DNA of 64,000 nt from Pseudeuparius sepicola. Lineage: Eukaryota > Arthropoda > Insecta > Coleoptera > Anthribidae. Position 1 is the first letter of the stretch; each line of letters opens with the position of its first letter. The notes under the pieces were generated by a model. That model saw only the letters and a program-made list of their open reading frames with translations. It did not search any database and was not told where the DNA came from. The DNA lies in the NCBI GenBank assembly GCA_963920635.1, contig OY987305.1, forward strand, positions 26,870,876-26,934,875, given 5' to 3'. Below, piece after piece: positions 46,997 through 55,600 of the stretch. A program made the translations under genes and the position numbers.

Positions 46997-47446
46997 TTAG
47001 CTTTTCATTAAAAAATTTTCATATAAATAAAATACGTTTGATAATGCACAAACACAAGGATTTTTTGAATGATAAAAGCACTTAGGTTCTTGATGTTTCA
47101 ATGTTGGTTGCTCTCCAAATTCAATTACAGGACTTGATGAAAATTTCTGCACGTATGTCGCTTTTTCTTTACCTTTGATATATACTCGGTCATTCTTGTC
47201 GGTAATATGTTGAAGAATGGTGGGAAACTTATGTATAGGGATAAATCCGTCCATCCAGTTAATACAATGATGATTATCTTCTAACCACACAACTTGTTTA
47301 TAAATATGTGGAGGTAAGAGATTCATGTGGAAAGGTGGCTTGAATACATAATGACAAATTTTATCACCATCATATGCCGCAAATTCTTTCACTATAAATT
47401 TATTGTTTTCTTCTTTGAAACCTTGAATATCAATTATTACACTCAT
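46997..47446 (-). CDS. Conserved Polinton protein, function unknown
   Basis: 149 codons from ATG 47446, intact; TATATAAAGG at 47588-47597 on the same strand fits as promoter. It starts MSVIIDIQGFK, then KEFAAYDG, NHHCINWMDGF and a Cys/His end (EPKCFYHSKNPCVC). I know this type of protein as widespread in insect Polinton copies but without an established role. The start looks like the first strand of an RNase H-like fold (IIDIQG), and the C-terminal cysteines may bind metal. First gene of the leftward block, convergent with the GADD34-like gene. Confidence 0.7.
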   Translation of the reverse strand: MSVIIDIQGFKEENNKFIVKEFAAYDGDKICHYVFKPPFHMNLLPPHIYKQVVWLEDNHHCINWMDGFIPIHKFPTILQHITDKNDRVYIKGKEKATYVQKFSSSPVIEFGEQPTLKHQEPKCFYHSKNPCVCALSNVFYLYENFLMKS

Positions 47447-47587
47447 ATTTTCAGGTTGCTAAACTTTTGGAAAACAATTCTTTTAATTTGATAAATCTGA
47501 ATTAACTGTTTTAATTTTCTTAAATTTACTAAGAACTTCTCTAATCTGGAGACCATTTTAAACTGACGAGAAACATTTATTCAGCAG

Positions 47588-47597
47588 CCTTTATATA
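47588..47597 (-). promoter_or_regulatory. TATA box for the 149-codon gene
   Basis: Minus-strand TATATAAAGG 142 bases upstream of the ATG at 47446. Confidence 0.45.
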
Positions 47598-47617
47598 GCA
47601 TAACTTGACACATTAAT

Positions 47618-48823
47618 TTAAACCTGTCGTACAGTTTTGGTCAGGGGATTGTAAGCAAACATTTTATCGTGAAGAATTAAACAATAAGCGGAGGTTTTAT
47701 CGGGAATATCTTTGCTTGTTTCAAACTCTACCCTCAACACAATTGGTCCCGTTTCAATTGCCTCCTTTTGATACATACAATTGATGTATGTAATTGGAGC
47801 CATATCCCTAAATTCCTTTGGCGTGAAGATAGGTTCAAGGGAGGTTTCATAATATGATTTTCGGAATGATGAAAACATTTCATAAAGATATGCAAATTTG
47901 TTATTATCAAAATCTAAATACAAATCAGAGTAAGGATATTTGTCAGAGTTCAAAAAGACTCTGATATTTCTGAGATTGCAATGGTCAAATTCACTCATGT
48001 TAGCAGAGACGTTCCCTCTTTTGTTTGTTTGAAAAGCTACAATTACGTGACGTGGTGTTTCCACTTTGGTAGATGTTTTAACTGGCCAATTATGTCTGGT
48101 TGTTTTTAAAAGTTCTGGATATTCTATCAGCTCCCAAGATCTGAACGAAATTAAAAGTTCCTGTCCCTTGTTTATTACTTTTGTGAAATATAGTTCTTTT
48201 TCTATATCGACTATAACGTGAGGTACAACCCACTCCAATTTTGAAATATTTATTCGCGGGACTTCGTTTGCATCTGTACTATAAACTGCATTTTTATCGT
48301 CATTTGTCCTAACTAATATTAATTCTTGTCTAGCATTTAAAAGTATTGTTTTAAAGTCTTCAAAAAAACCCATTAATGTATTTAGAGGAATGCAGACATT
48401 GAAGTTACCAAGTGAGTCAACAATTGTTTCTGATTTCGAAAACCAACCGGCGTTTAGAAGCTTTTTAGTTTCATTTTGGGTGTATGATAAATATCCTTTT
48501 AATGTTGACGTTATACCGACATCTCTGACCGAATCTATGGTGACTCCATTCAATTGGTAGCGAATTTCTTTAAATAAAAAGGCAAGTGCGTTATTTACAA
48601 ACTGTAGTTTTGTAGAAACCTTATCATTCTGATCTTTTAAGCTACCTTCGATATACAAAAAGCTTTCACATGGTAAAGTGTACTTTCCGATTTCTTGAAT
48701 AGATATGATAATTTCATCGTTGTACTCAAACTTTTTTGATGATTGGGAGTCGTAGGTATGAAACTCTTTTCTCCAAATAGAATTATCAATCAGCGGGCTT
48801 TTGTTAACATCCAAATATTCCAT
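47618..48823 (-). CDS. Major capsid protein (double jelly-roll type)
   Basis: 401 codons from ATG 48823, intact. N-terminal EFHTYDSQSS, FLYIEGSL and FLFKEIRYQLNGVTID, later RSWELIEYPELLKTTRHNW and FDHCNLRNIRVFLNSDKYPY. I recognise these as the conserved capsid (PY-type) protein of arthropod Polintons, shown by structure prediction in the literature to be a double jelly-roll related to adenovirus hexon. The sequence itself shows only a beta-rich protein of suitable size. Its ATG overlaps the stop of the small basic gene upstream (TAATG). It forms the leftward structural block with the penton-like protein. Confidence 0.8.
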   Translation of the reverse strand: MEYLDVNKSPLIDNSIWRKEFHTYDSQSSKKFEYNDEIIISIQEIGKYTLPCESFLYIEGSLKDQNDKVSTKLQFVNNALAFLFKEIRYQLNGVTIDSVRDVGITSTLKGYLSYTQNETKKLLNAGWFSKSETIVDSLGNFNVCIPLNTLMGFFEDFKTILLNARQELILVRTNDDKNAVYSTDANEVPRINISKLEWVVPHVIVDIEKELYFTKVINKGQELLISFRSWELIEYPELLKTTRHNWPVKTSTKVETPRHVIVAFQTNKRGNVSANMSEFDHCNLRNIRVFLNSDKYPYSDLYLDFDNNKFAYLYEMFSSFRKSYYETSLEPIFTPKEFRDMAPITYINCMYQKEAIETGPIVLRVEFETSKDIPDKTSAYCLILHDKMFAYNPLTKTVRQV

Positions 48824-48987
48824 TATTTAAGCACAACAAATCCGAGAGATTTCAAAAAGATTCGATTTTTGCTTGTTAGTCGTTTGGCAGCAGCTTTTGC
48901 ACTCAGTCGTTTTATTTTATACTTTTTCTTATAAACCTTCTTATAAACTTCCTCATTAGTGAAAAGTCTATTATATCTGAGAACCAT
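48823..48987 (-). CDS. Small basic Polinton protein (54 codons)
   Basis: ATG at 48987 lies inside the last codons of the penton-like gene, and the TAA shares one base with the capsid ATG (TAATG at 48821-48825). The product is very basic with YKKKYKIKRLSAKAAAKRL and ends NRIFLKSLGFVVLK. The tight overlaps on both sides and the clean composition argue that it is real although short. Possibly a core/DNA-condensing or assembly peptide; that is inference only. Confidence 0.6.
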   Translation of the reverse strand: MVLRYNRLFTNEEVYKKVYKKKYKIKRLSAKAAAKRLTSKNRIFLKSLGFVVLK

Positions 48988-49663
48988 TATTCGGAATTTT
49001 TTTCACGTGCAGTCTTACCGTGACCGTCTCTCCACTGAAATTAACTAAATCTCCGTCTTGATCTAATATTTGAACAGAAACGTTGTTTATAATTTTTACA
49101 TGGACCGGAAAGTAAATAATATTCTGAGGTGATTCTATAATTTTAAAACCAGGTCCTACCCTAGGAAAAAACTGATGAACGATATGGACAGGTCTACCAT
49201 TATAATATGAACCCGCCGCAATGCTACAGTCTATACATATCGCATTTACTTTAATTATTTCTGCCGGATAATCAGACACATGTATGCCTGGTTCTAAAAT
49301 ACCATTCTTAAAACCTAAAATTTTTCCGATTGATCCTTCATAAAATTTAATTGGTTTCCCATTTTCAATAATGGTATGCAGCGTGTTGTTATTAGATGAA
49401 ATTTTTAAAACAGAATCCACAGTTTCTAACTCCCCACGTACCAATTTATTTATGTCGTCTAATTCGTATGCGCCTGACGGTATAGTTATTGTTACATTCC
49501 CACACGTAAATTTATTGTTTCTCTCATCGATATTAGGTATAGCGTTAAATGTTTCAAAGTTTGTTAATCCGATTACATATTCGTCGTCATCTAGATAAAT
49601 TGGAGGGTTAAAGTCGGCTGATAACACGTTTGAAGTTCCCGATAAAACCAATGTGAACGACAT
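48971..49663 (-). CDS. Minor capsid (penton-like, single jelly-roll) protein
   Basis: 230 codons from ATG 49663, intact. Conserved landmarks of the arthropod Polinton minor capsid protein: FTLVLSGTSNVLSADF, YVIGLTNFETFNAIPNI, GAYELDDINK, KILGFKNGIL, and the end VNFSGETVTVRLHVKK. The family is known as the single jelly-roll penton base counterpart. The start is fixed by the conserved N-terminus. TATAAGGGGG lies only about 5-14 bases upstream, resembling the TATATAAAGGGG before the BIR gene. Confidence 0.82.
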   Translation of the reverse strand: MSFTLVLSGTSNVLSADFNPPIYLDDDEYVIGLTNFETFNAIPNIDERNNKFTCGNVTITIPSGAYELDDINKLVRGELETVDSVLKISSNNNTLHTIIENGKPIKFYEGSIGKILGFKNGILEPGIHVSDYPAEIIKVNAICIDCSIAAGSYYNGRPVHIVHQFFPRVGPGFKIIESPQNIIYFPVHVKIINNVSVQILDQDGDLVNFSGETVTVRLHVKKIPNNGSQI

Positions 49664-49709
49664 GTTGACCCCCTTATAGTTACAGATAAAATGAAATAAC
49701 TATTATATT

Positions 49710-50118
49710 TCAGAAACCCTTATACAGAAATTTCAAAACCAAGTGTCCGCAATTCACAGAATCGTATTTTTGAAACTGATTGTAATTATATAATACTTTG
49801 TTTGGACTACCATCACTAAAAAAATAATTTATGACTTCGAGGTGGTCTCAAATTACCATAGCTATCAAAGTATGTTATATTTATCCCTTTTTTGACATAT
49901 CCAGTCCAGTGGGTTCCTTCTCCTTGAGAATTATCTAAATTTATAATTCCCGTCTCGTATTTCCTTATTTTTTTGGGTAATTTATCTCTCATAAACACAC
50001 CTCTAAAATATGGAATATTAAGAACTTTCACATACTTTTCCAAGTCTAAGTTTGTAAGCGCTCGGTGTGGTAGTCGATTTAGCAGTTTTTTTGATAAGGT
50101 TTGAGATATAAACCACAT
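49710..50118 (-). pseudogene. PRO: Adenain-like cysteine protease, frameshifted
   Basis: 49816-50118 has the conserved start (LEKYVKVLNIPYFRGVFMRD), the catalytic His in EGTHW and the Asp/Asn position in YFDSYGNLRPP, then diverges and stops at 49816. The rest, including the catalytic Cys (NCGH, codon at 49749-49751) and the end, is in another frame at 49710 to about 49842. So one base was gained or lost at about 49831-49850. The total would be about 136 residues, normal for Polinton proteases, which process capsid precursors. The ATG at 50118 overlaps the end of the PLA2/virion gene. Confidence 0.88.
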
Positions 50119-50945
50119 CCTTTTTTGTATGGTTTCAAATATAGACCCTTTCCCAAAGATACTTGCTCCATGACTTTATTATGTCTCTTTTGCTCTTCCA
50201 ATTTATCCCTAGCAGCTTTAGCATCATTAACCGCTTTTGCTATTCCAGCTGCTCCTCCACCCAAGGCTCCTAGAGCTGATAGACCCGCAAACAAAGGAAT
50301 TAGGGGCAATAACCCACCCACCTTTGGCACTTTAATTATACGATTTCTGGGTTGTTGTATTTTTTTTCGTTTTAAAACAGAAATTGCAGATTAAACAGCT
50401 TTTTGTAAATTTGCATGTTTAGAACCAATAATTGCATTTCTAGCAGTTTTTATAGCATTGTTAAACGATATACCCCTCCCACTGAATTTTCCTCTTTTGC
50501 TTTTCTTTTTACTACGTTTTTTTAAACCCATTCCTAAAGCCCGCTTGGCTTTCATTGCTGTCGTTACACCTAAAGCTGCTATTCTTTCACCAATTTTTGA
50601 ATTAGGAGCTCGAACCCGCTTTCTGGCCTCTTGTTCCAATATTTTATCAGCTATATGCCGATTTTCTAAATCACTAAACCTGGAATATGCAATATCGTGT
50701 TTCTTGCACGAATTATCCAAAGGATTAATACCCTGATCTCCTCTAGCTAATCGCTCACGTAGTTTTGTTCCAGGTCCACAAAAATTATACGATGGTATAT
50801 GTAATTCAATCGGTAACTTATTAATAAATTTATTAAAGAGTCCTGAACCTTTCTTCATGGATGACTTTAGATAACTAAATCTCTTTTTATATACAAGCAT
50901 TGTTATATATACTACTTTCACTGCTTTAAATATTAATGAGTTCAT
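50079..50945 (-). pseudogene. PLA2-domain virion protein with hydrophobic tail, one in-frame TAA
   Basis: Open frame 50394-50945 and open frame 50079-50390 are in the same frame, separated only by TAA at 50391-50393; the second part has no ATG start. The first part has a phospholipase A2-type site: YNFCGPGT (calcium loop, residues 53-60) and DNSCKKHDIAY (His83-Asp84), as in parvovirus VP1, followed by a basic region. The second part has a Gly/Ala-rich hydrophobic stretch (LIPLFAGLSALGALGGGAAG) then an acidic/basic helix and two GLYLKPY repeats. In other Polintons these parts form one protein, so I read the TAA as a nonsense mutation. Likely start is ATG 50858 (residue 30), about 30 bases below a TATA box. 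Role: membrane penetration of a virion. Confidence 0.8.
50886..50894 (-). promoter_or_regulatory. TATA box of the PLA2 virion gene
   Basis: Minus-strand TATATAAAA; the expected start site (about 50860) lies just before ATG 50858, which decides the start codon. It also lies in the short gap shared with the divergent ATPase gene (ATG 50975). Confidence 0.5.
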
Positions 50946-50974
50946 TACTCTTGGTTAGTATAGAATAGGATACG

Positions 50975-51658
50975 ATGAAGATCGTTAAACAAAATTTCTC
51001 TCTGCCTATAAGAAATCATGATATGGAAACAGAAATTTTCCGTAAACATGCTGATTTATTTCCCGGTGATTGTAAAAGGGCTTTAATTGTAGGACCCTCG
51101 GGATGTGGAAAAACTAATGTTGTTTTTAGCCTTTTGACCGAATCGCATGGATTAAGGTTTGAAAACGTCTATATATGCTCAAAATCCTTAAATCAACCTA
51201 AATATCAATACCTACGCCAGCTTTTTGAACCTATTAAGGAAATTGGATATTTCGAATGCGAAAATGAGGGTGATATAATACCACCCTGTGATATAAGACC
51301 AAACTCTGTTATTATATTTGACGATATGGTGTGTTGCAATCAGACCGCTATCAGAGAATATTTCTGTTTTGGACGCCATAAATCGACCGATTGTTTTTAT
51401 TTATGTCAAACTTATTCCTCAATTCCAAAACAATTAATACGGGATAACTCAAACTTATTAATTATATTCCAACAAGACAGCACAAATTTAAAACACATAT
51501 ATGATGATCACGTGAACGTGGATATGACCTTTCAACAGTTTAAAGATATATGTTCCTTTTGTTGGTTAGAGAAATTTGGATTTTTAGTTATAGATAAAGA
51601 TAGTTCTTTAAATAACGGTAGATACAGAAAGCATTTTGATCAGTTTATTGTACTATAA
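50975..51658 (+). CDS. ATP: Packaging ATPase (FtsK/HerA type)
   Basis: 227 codons from ATG 50975, intact. Walker A GPSGCGKT (residues 40-47), Walker B SVIIFDD (111-117), followed by a GRHKSTDCFYLCQTYSSIP sensor-like region (Gln before the TYSSIP turn) and a DNSNLLIIF strand. Length and motifs match the genome packaging ATPases of Polintons and adenovirus IVa2-/poxvirus A32-like proteins. It would pump DNA into the capsid. Divergent from the PLA2 gene. Confidence 0.93.
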   Translation: MKIVKQNFSLPIRNHDMETEIFRKHADLFPGDCKRALIVGPSGCGKTNVVFSLLTESHGLRFENVYICSKSLNQPKYQYLRQLFEPIKEIGYFECENEGDIIPPCDIRPNSVIIFDDMVCCNQTAIREYFCFGRHKSTDCFYLCQTYSSIPKQLIRDNSNLLIIFQQDSTNLKHIYDDHVNVDMTFQQFKDICSFCWLEKFGFLVIDKDSSLNNGRYRKHFDQFIVL

Positions 51659-51668
51659 ATATATATAA
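51654..51668 (+). promoter_or_regulatory. TATA-like element before the 51708 gene
   Basis: TATAAATATATATAA overlapping the ATPase stop, 40-54 bases before ATG 51708. Confidence 0.4.
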
Positions 51669-51707
51669 TCTAGAAACTACATTTTAGTTTATTTACATTC
51701 TTTGAAG

Positions 51708-52862
51708 ATGAATGAACAACTAACTAAGGAATTAATAAAAGCTAGAAAAATTGTTAAACAAAAATATCGATCCTTAAGATTGGATAAATCTAAAACGCAA
51801 AGACGTCTAGAAGAAGAATATAAACCAATAACCCAACCGTTGGAAAAACTTCTGTCGAATATAAAACCAGAGGTCAAAACTGAAGGTTCGAAGCAAGAGA
51901 AAATTCCCAAAGATATTAAATATAGTTATGGTAAAATTGCTGCTTCCTCGCCGCGATCATCGATATATGCACACAAGCCTTTACCACCATTATTACCTTT
52001 TGGAGGACTCACGTTTTTAGAAGATAGTTTTGTTCCTGAACAAGGAGACCCCTTTGAATCAACTAGTCAAGATACCGTTACTGATAAGACGATTAATGAT
52101 GCTGTTGAACAAAGCCGACAATATTTGGAGGATTTATCGAGGCAACCTGGTTACCAATTATGGTTGGAAGAATTTAATCCTCTACCACGAACCTACATTG
52201 ATGGACAGACACGAGGAACCTCTACAGATTACGATTACGTATATGGTATAAAACATGATATACCCACAGGAAAATTTTCGATAGGAAACGCTTTAGTTGA
52301 TTTTATTGGAAAAGATATTCAAATATTTAGAAAAAATACACTTCAACCTGATATGAAACGATTGTATGAAGGTACACCTGGACTGTACGAGTTATTGTTT
52401 AAACAAAACCCTCTAGGGTATACAAATGCAGACTTGGACAATTACATGGATATTTTAGATAAAACTTCGGCATATAGGCGAAACAATGATCCTGCCGAAC
52501 AAGTACAGGGTTCTTTAAATTCCAAATATGTAACAATTGTGCGACCATGGCTTGTTCAAAAGAATATTTTAAAAAATGAAGTATTACGAACATTAGTAGA
52601 ACCATCTGTGCTCAGAGAAAGATCAATGTCAGTTAGTTCACTGCCGCGACCAACTACAAGATCGGTTACACGATCAAAGAAAGGAGGAGGCATGATGAGT
52701 CTGTCTAACAAAAAGTTAGATTACGTATATTATAATGATCCCAATGAAATTGTCGAAAGACTAAAATTACTTCTGGCATCTCAAATCGCTGGTAATACTG
52801 GTCACCACAACGAAATGATGTCTATCGTCGAGGAACTGCGGGAAGCAAAAATTATTCAGTAG
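51708..52862 (+). CDS. Conserved Polinton structural-block protein, unknown
   Basis: 384 codons from ATG 51708; codons upstream in frame start with TTG and are not used. The N-terminal 80 residues are highly charged and helical. The middle has LLPFGGLTFLEDSF. The C-terminal half has the conserved block GTPGLYELLFKQNPLGYTNADLDNY, followed by a basic Ser/Arg stretch and a helical end. I know the central block from many insect Polinton copies, but its function is not established. Location between ATPase and integrase, with capsid genes opposite, suggests a virion or DNA-packaging component. Intact. Confidence 0.75.
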   Translation: MNEQLTKELIKARKIVKQKYRSLRLDKSKTQRRLEEEYKPITQPLEKLLSNIKPEVKTEGSKQEKIPKDIKYSYGKIAASSPRSSIYAHKPLPPLLPFGGLTFLEDSFVPEQGDPFESTSQDTVTDKTINDAVEQSRQYLEDLSRQPGYQLWLEEFNPLPRTYIDGQTRGTSTDYDYVYGIKHDIPTGKFSIGNALVDFIGKDIQIFRKNTLQPDMKRLYEGTPGLYELLFKQNPLGYTNADLDNYMDILDKTSAYRRNNDPAEQVQGSLNSKYVTIVRPWLVQKNILKNEVLRTLVEPSVLRERSMSVSSLPRPTTRSVTRSKKGGGMMSLSNKKLDYVYYNDPNEIVERLKLLLASQIAGNTGHHNEMMSIVEELREAKIIQ

Positions 52863-52870
52863 TATATAAA
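52863..52870 (+). promoter_or_regulatory. TATA box for the 52923 gene
   Basis: TATATAAA directly after the preceding stop, 53-60 bases before ATG 52923. Confidence 0.45.
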
Positions 52871-52922
52871 TATACAGATTTATCAAGGAATAGGTGAGTA
52901 TGTTCATGGCATTTAGGACATA

Positions 52923-53324
52923 ATGACAATTGATAAATTTGGTTCACATATATTTAAAAAGACTAATCAGTCTTTATCAGCTCAAGACAATAAACTATAT
53001 AATATAGTAGAAATAAAAAACGTAAAGCTTTATTATAATTTAGTGTTCCCATTTATTGGAACATTAAACAAAACTACTGGAAAATATCATTTGCTGCAGG
53101 ATCAAAGAGAAACTTATTCATGTCCACTAACTGAATGTGAAATAGTTCGTGCCGAGTTCCCTTCCGCTGTTGTTTTGTTAATAAATGATAATGAAATCCT
53201 AACTCCCATTGGTATTCGTTTAATGAAAAATGATAAAATTGCTTTTAAGAAAGCTCAGACTGGAACTTTAAGTAACTTTTACGGTGAATTATTGGTGAAG
53301 TGTCCTGTAGAACAAGGAGATTAA
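52923..53324 (+). CDS. Conserved small Polinton protein, unknown
   Basis: 133 codons, intact, starting MTIDKFGSHIFKK, a conserved opening in arthropod Polintons. The rest is beta-rich (YYNLVFPFIGTL, YSCPLTECEIVRAEFP, NFYGELLVKCPV) with no membrane helix. It lies directly before the integrase (four bases between). Possibly a small capsid-associated or fibre-like protein; function not established. Confidence 0.7.
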   Translation: MTIDKFGSHIFKKTNQSLSAQDNKLYNIVEIKNVKLYYNLVFPFIGTLNKTTGKYHLLQDQRETYSCPLTECEIVRAEFPSAVVLLINDNEILTPIGIRLMKNDKIAFKKAQTGTLSNFYGELLVKCPVEQGD

Positions 53325-53328
53325 AAAT

Positions 53329-54273
53329 ATGAGTAAAATAATTACGGATGCAAAAAGACAAGTCGTTGAAGAACTTCATAAACCTGCAAGGAGAAACTAT
53401 CGAAGACGCAGAGTAATTGTTAAAAGTCTCAACGATCTTTGGCAAGCGGATCTAGTTGAAATGCTTCCTTATGCCCGCTTTAATAAAGGGTACCGCTATA
53501 TTTTAGTTGTAATCAATGTGTTTTCTGAATTTGTGTGGGCACAACCTGTTAAGACAAAAAGTGCAAAAGATGTTACTACTGCTATGAAACTAATATTGCT
53601 TAAAGTAAAAATACCTCCCTACAATCTCCAGACAGACATGGGGAAAGAATTTTACAACAAAGATTTTCACAAATTAATGCAAGATTTTAATATCAATCAT
53701 TATAGTTCTTTTTCAAACTTGAAAGCTAGTGTCGTAGAGCGGGTTAATCGTACTTTAAAAAATGCTATGTGGAAACAGTTTAGTTTGCAAGGTAATTATA
53801 AGTGGTTACATCTTTTGCAAGATATTGTTAACAAATACAATAATACGAAACATCACACTACATCATTTAAACCGAAAGATGTAACCGTTAACAATGAGAA
53901 ACAAATTTTGGAAGCTGTATATACGTACCCAAAAACTTTTAACCTTAGGACAATTAAATATTCACTTGGTGATTTTGTTCGCATTAGTAAGCATAGGGAA
54001 GTTTTTTCAAAAGGGTATACACCAAACTGGTCAAATGAAATATTTAAAATTAAAAAAGTCAATATTACCAATCCTCCTACATATGTATTAGAAGATGAAA
54101 AGGGAAATGAAATAAAAGGCGGTTTCTATGGAGAAGAACTTCAGAAAGCGAAGTATGGTGACATCTATTTAATTGAAAAAGTCCTTAGAAAGAAAGGAGA
54201 CAAAATATATGTTAAGTGGTTAGGTATGGATAAGAGATACAATACTTGGATTGATAAAAATCAATTATCTTAA
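53329..54273 (+). CDS. INT: Polinton integrase (DDE) with C-terminal chromodomain
   Basis: 314 codons from ATG 53329, intact. Acidic residues at D41 (WQADLVEM), D103 (LQTDMGKEFYN) and E137 (SVVERVNRTLK) form the retroviral-type core. Residues about 190-260 are an SH3-like basic region. Residues about 275-314 (YLIEKVLRKKGDKIYVKWLG...NTWI) are a chromodomain, which in other integrases steers insertion to modified histones. It catalyses insertion of the linear element with six-base target duplication, as seen at its own ends. Fully open, unlike polymerase and protease. Confidence 0.95.
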   Translation: MSKIITDAKRQVVEELHKPARRNYRRRRVIVKSLNDLWQADLVEMLPYARFNKGYRYILVVINVFSEFVWAQPVKTKSAKDVTTAMKLILLKVKIPPYNLQTDMGKEFYNKDFHKLMQDFNINHYSSFSNLKASVVERVNRTLKNAMWKQFSLQGNYKWLHLLQDIVNKYNNTKHHTTSFKPKDVTVNNEKQILEAVYTYPKTFNLRTIKYSLGDFVRISKHREVFSKGYTPNWSNEIFKIKKVNITNPPTYVLEDEKGNEIKGGFYGEELQKAKYGDIYLIEKVLRKKGDKIYVKWLGMDKRYNTWIDKNQLS

Positions 54274-54355
54274 TTCATGTAATTTTAATGTAAGCCGTTA
54301 CTTATGTGTATTTTAATTATTGAAATAAAACAACTTAAAACTAATTTATGTATGT

Positions 54356-54799
54356 TTATTTTACTTCTTTTTCTACATCTGAACAATTAGTTTCTTCACT
54401 ACCTTCACAAACAGAACAGTTACACTCATCATCACTGCAGTCACCATCATCGTAGTAAATTCGAATAATTGTATTAATATCTAAGATACTAACGACATCT
54501 TCCAAAGGAATGTATTTTTTCAAGTCTGACAAGAAACTTTCTAACTTCAACGATTTCAGCCCCATCACAAAATTTTTCACATTGTTGTCCTCTAAAAATT
54601 TTTCACACAAATCAACTGCACTTTGGAACTTTTCTGAACGTGCGCGACAATCTTCTTCAGACAAAATTCGACCCATTCCATATACAGCTTCATGGTCGGC
54701 TTCAAATTCCAAATTCGAAAAATGTCTTCTTAACCTCTCAACAGCACTATTCAAGTCGTGAGCTTCTGGTAACGCAGCTTCGGCATATGCAAACCACAT
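54356..54799 (-). CDS. Polinton right-end protein, unknown, acidic Cys tail
   Basis: 147 codons from ATG 54799, intact. The N-terminal 110 residues are helical and charged (AVERLRRHFSNLEFEADHE). The tail is acidic with cysteines (DGDCSDDECNCSVCEGSEETNC), giving CxC and CxxC pairs that could bind a metal. No membrane segment. It stands alone, facing the integrase, about 160 bases from the right terminal repeat. Unrecognised. Confidence 0.6.
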   Translation of the reverse strand: MWFAYAEAALPEAHDLNSAVERLRRHFSNLEFEADHEAVYGMGRILSEEDCRARSEKFQSAVDLCEKFLEDNNVKNFVMGLKSLKLESFLSDLKKYIPLEDVVSILDINTIIRIYYDDGDCSDDECNCSVCEGSEETNCSDVEKEVK

Positions 54800-54961
54800 G
54801 TTAACATTCGCAAATTACTAGGTTAAACCAGTCAAGTGATTTTGTAAATTTGATTTAGAAGATGGAGATCCTCAGCTTTTAAACTTAAAATTCAACGATG
54901 TGGGTGGATCTCAAGTTGGGTGGGAGACCTATCTTTTCTATTGTGGTGGGGATTTGTGAAC

Positions 54962-55111
54962 TTTGGTTGGTCGCGGTGGTGGGGGGCTACCAATTCTAAA
55001 GTGGTGGGGATTTGGGGGCTGGCACTAGGGGGCGGGGTTAGATGGAAAAAATATTACCCTCACCCGGAAGGATCGAAGGATCAGTCGCAGTCCCCTCTTA
55101 TTTACTCTACT
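54962..55111 (-). repeat. Polinton right terminal inverted repeat (150 bp)
   Basis: Complement of 37596-37745; ends ...TTATTTACTCTACT at 55111 directly before TACCTG. Confidence 0.95.
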
Positions 55112-55117
55112 TACCTG
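55112..55117. repeat. Polinton target duplication, right (TACCTG)
   Basis: Perfect match to 37590-37595, directly after the right terminal repeat. Confidence 0.95.
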
Positions 55118-55600
55118 GGATCCTAATCTAGTAATACGTTATGTAAGAATGCTTGATACTAAGAATTTTTCAATCCAGGAAAGTACACAGGATTCAAACA
55201 TTGAGCTCAATTAATATAGACAATATTTTTCTCCAAGAAAAGAAGATCACAATTTATTTTTGCAATAGACTTAAAACGTCAGCTCTTAATAGGTCGCAAC
55301 CCCTTTGCAGTATTACCCTTTTTCAATGCAGAACCGCAGTTGTGCGTAACAAAGACTCTTAAAATATCTCAGGAGAACAAAGGGCTTGCGAGAGTCTTGC
55401 AAGTTCTTGTTCATTACCTATAAAAAGCCTTATCCCCGTACCTCCTCACAAACAATTGGCAGTTGGCTAGGCACCATCCTAGAGAAATGTGGCTGTTTAA
55501 TCTACATTAAATCATTTACTCTTAATAATATTTCAGGTCACCTAGAAACGCAACGTACTGAGGTTGCAGAACAGCACGCGTGACGCACGTAGTATGTGCG
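55118..55600 (+). pseudogene. DIRS tyrosine recombinase, 3' part
   Basis: Continues from 37589: DPNLVIRYVRML, then across frame changes KYLRRTKGL and FITYKKPYPRTSSQTIGSWL (55395-55470), typical of the region before the R-x-x-H box of DIRS recombinases. The H-x-x-R box and active Tyr are not recognisable, so inactive. Confidence 0.7.

Larger units (their letters stand above)
37596..55111. mobile_element. Complete Polinton/Maverick (adintovirus-like), 17.5 kb
   Basis: Bounded by 150-bp inverted repeats starting AGTAGAGTAAATAAGAGGGG and by the duplication TACCTG. It encodes the Polinton core: protein-primed PolB, DDE integrase with chromodomain, packaging ATPase, adenain-type protease, jelly-roll capsid proteins and accessory genes, in two blocks. 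Plus-strand early-like genes occupy 40233-46912, a minus-strand structural block 46997-50945, and plus-strand ATPase to integrase 50975-54273. A last minus-strand gene closes the unit. Three core genes have single lesions, so the copy is probably dead, yet the terminal repeats differ at only about three positions, implying recent insertion. Confidence 0.96.
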
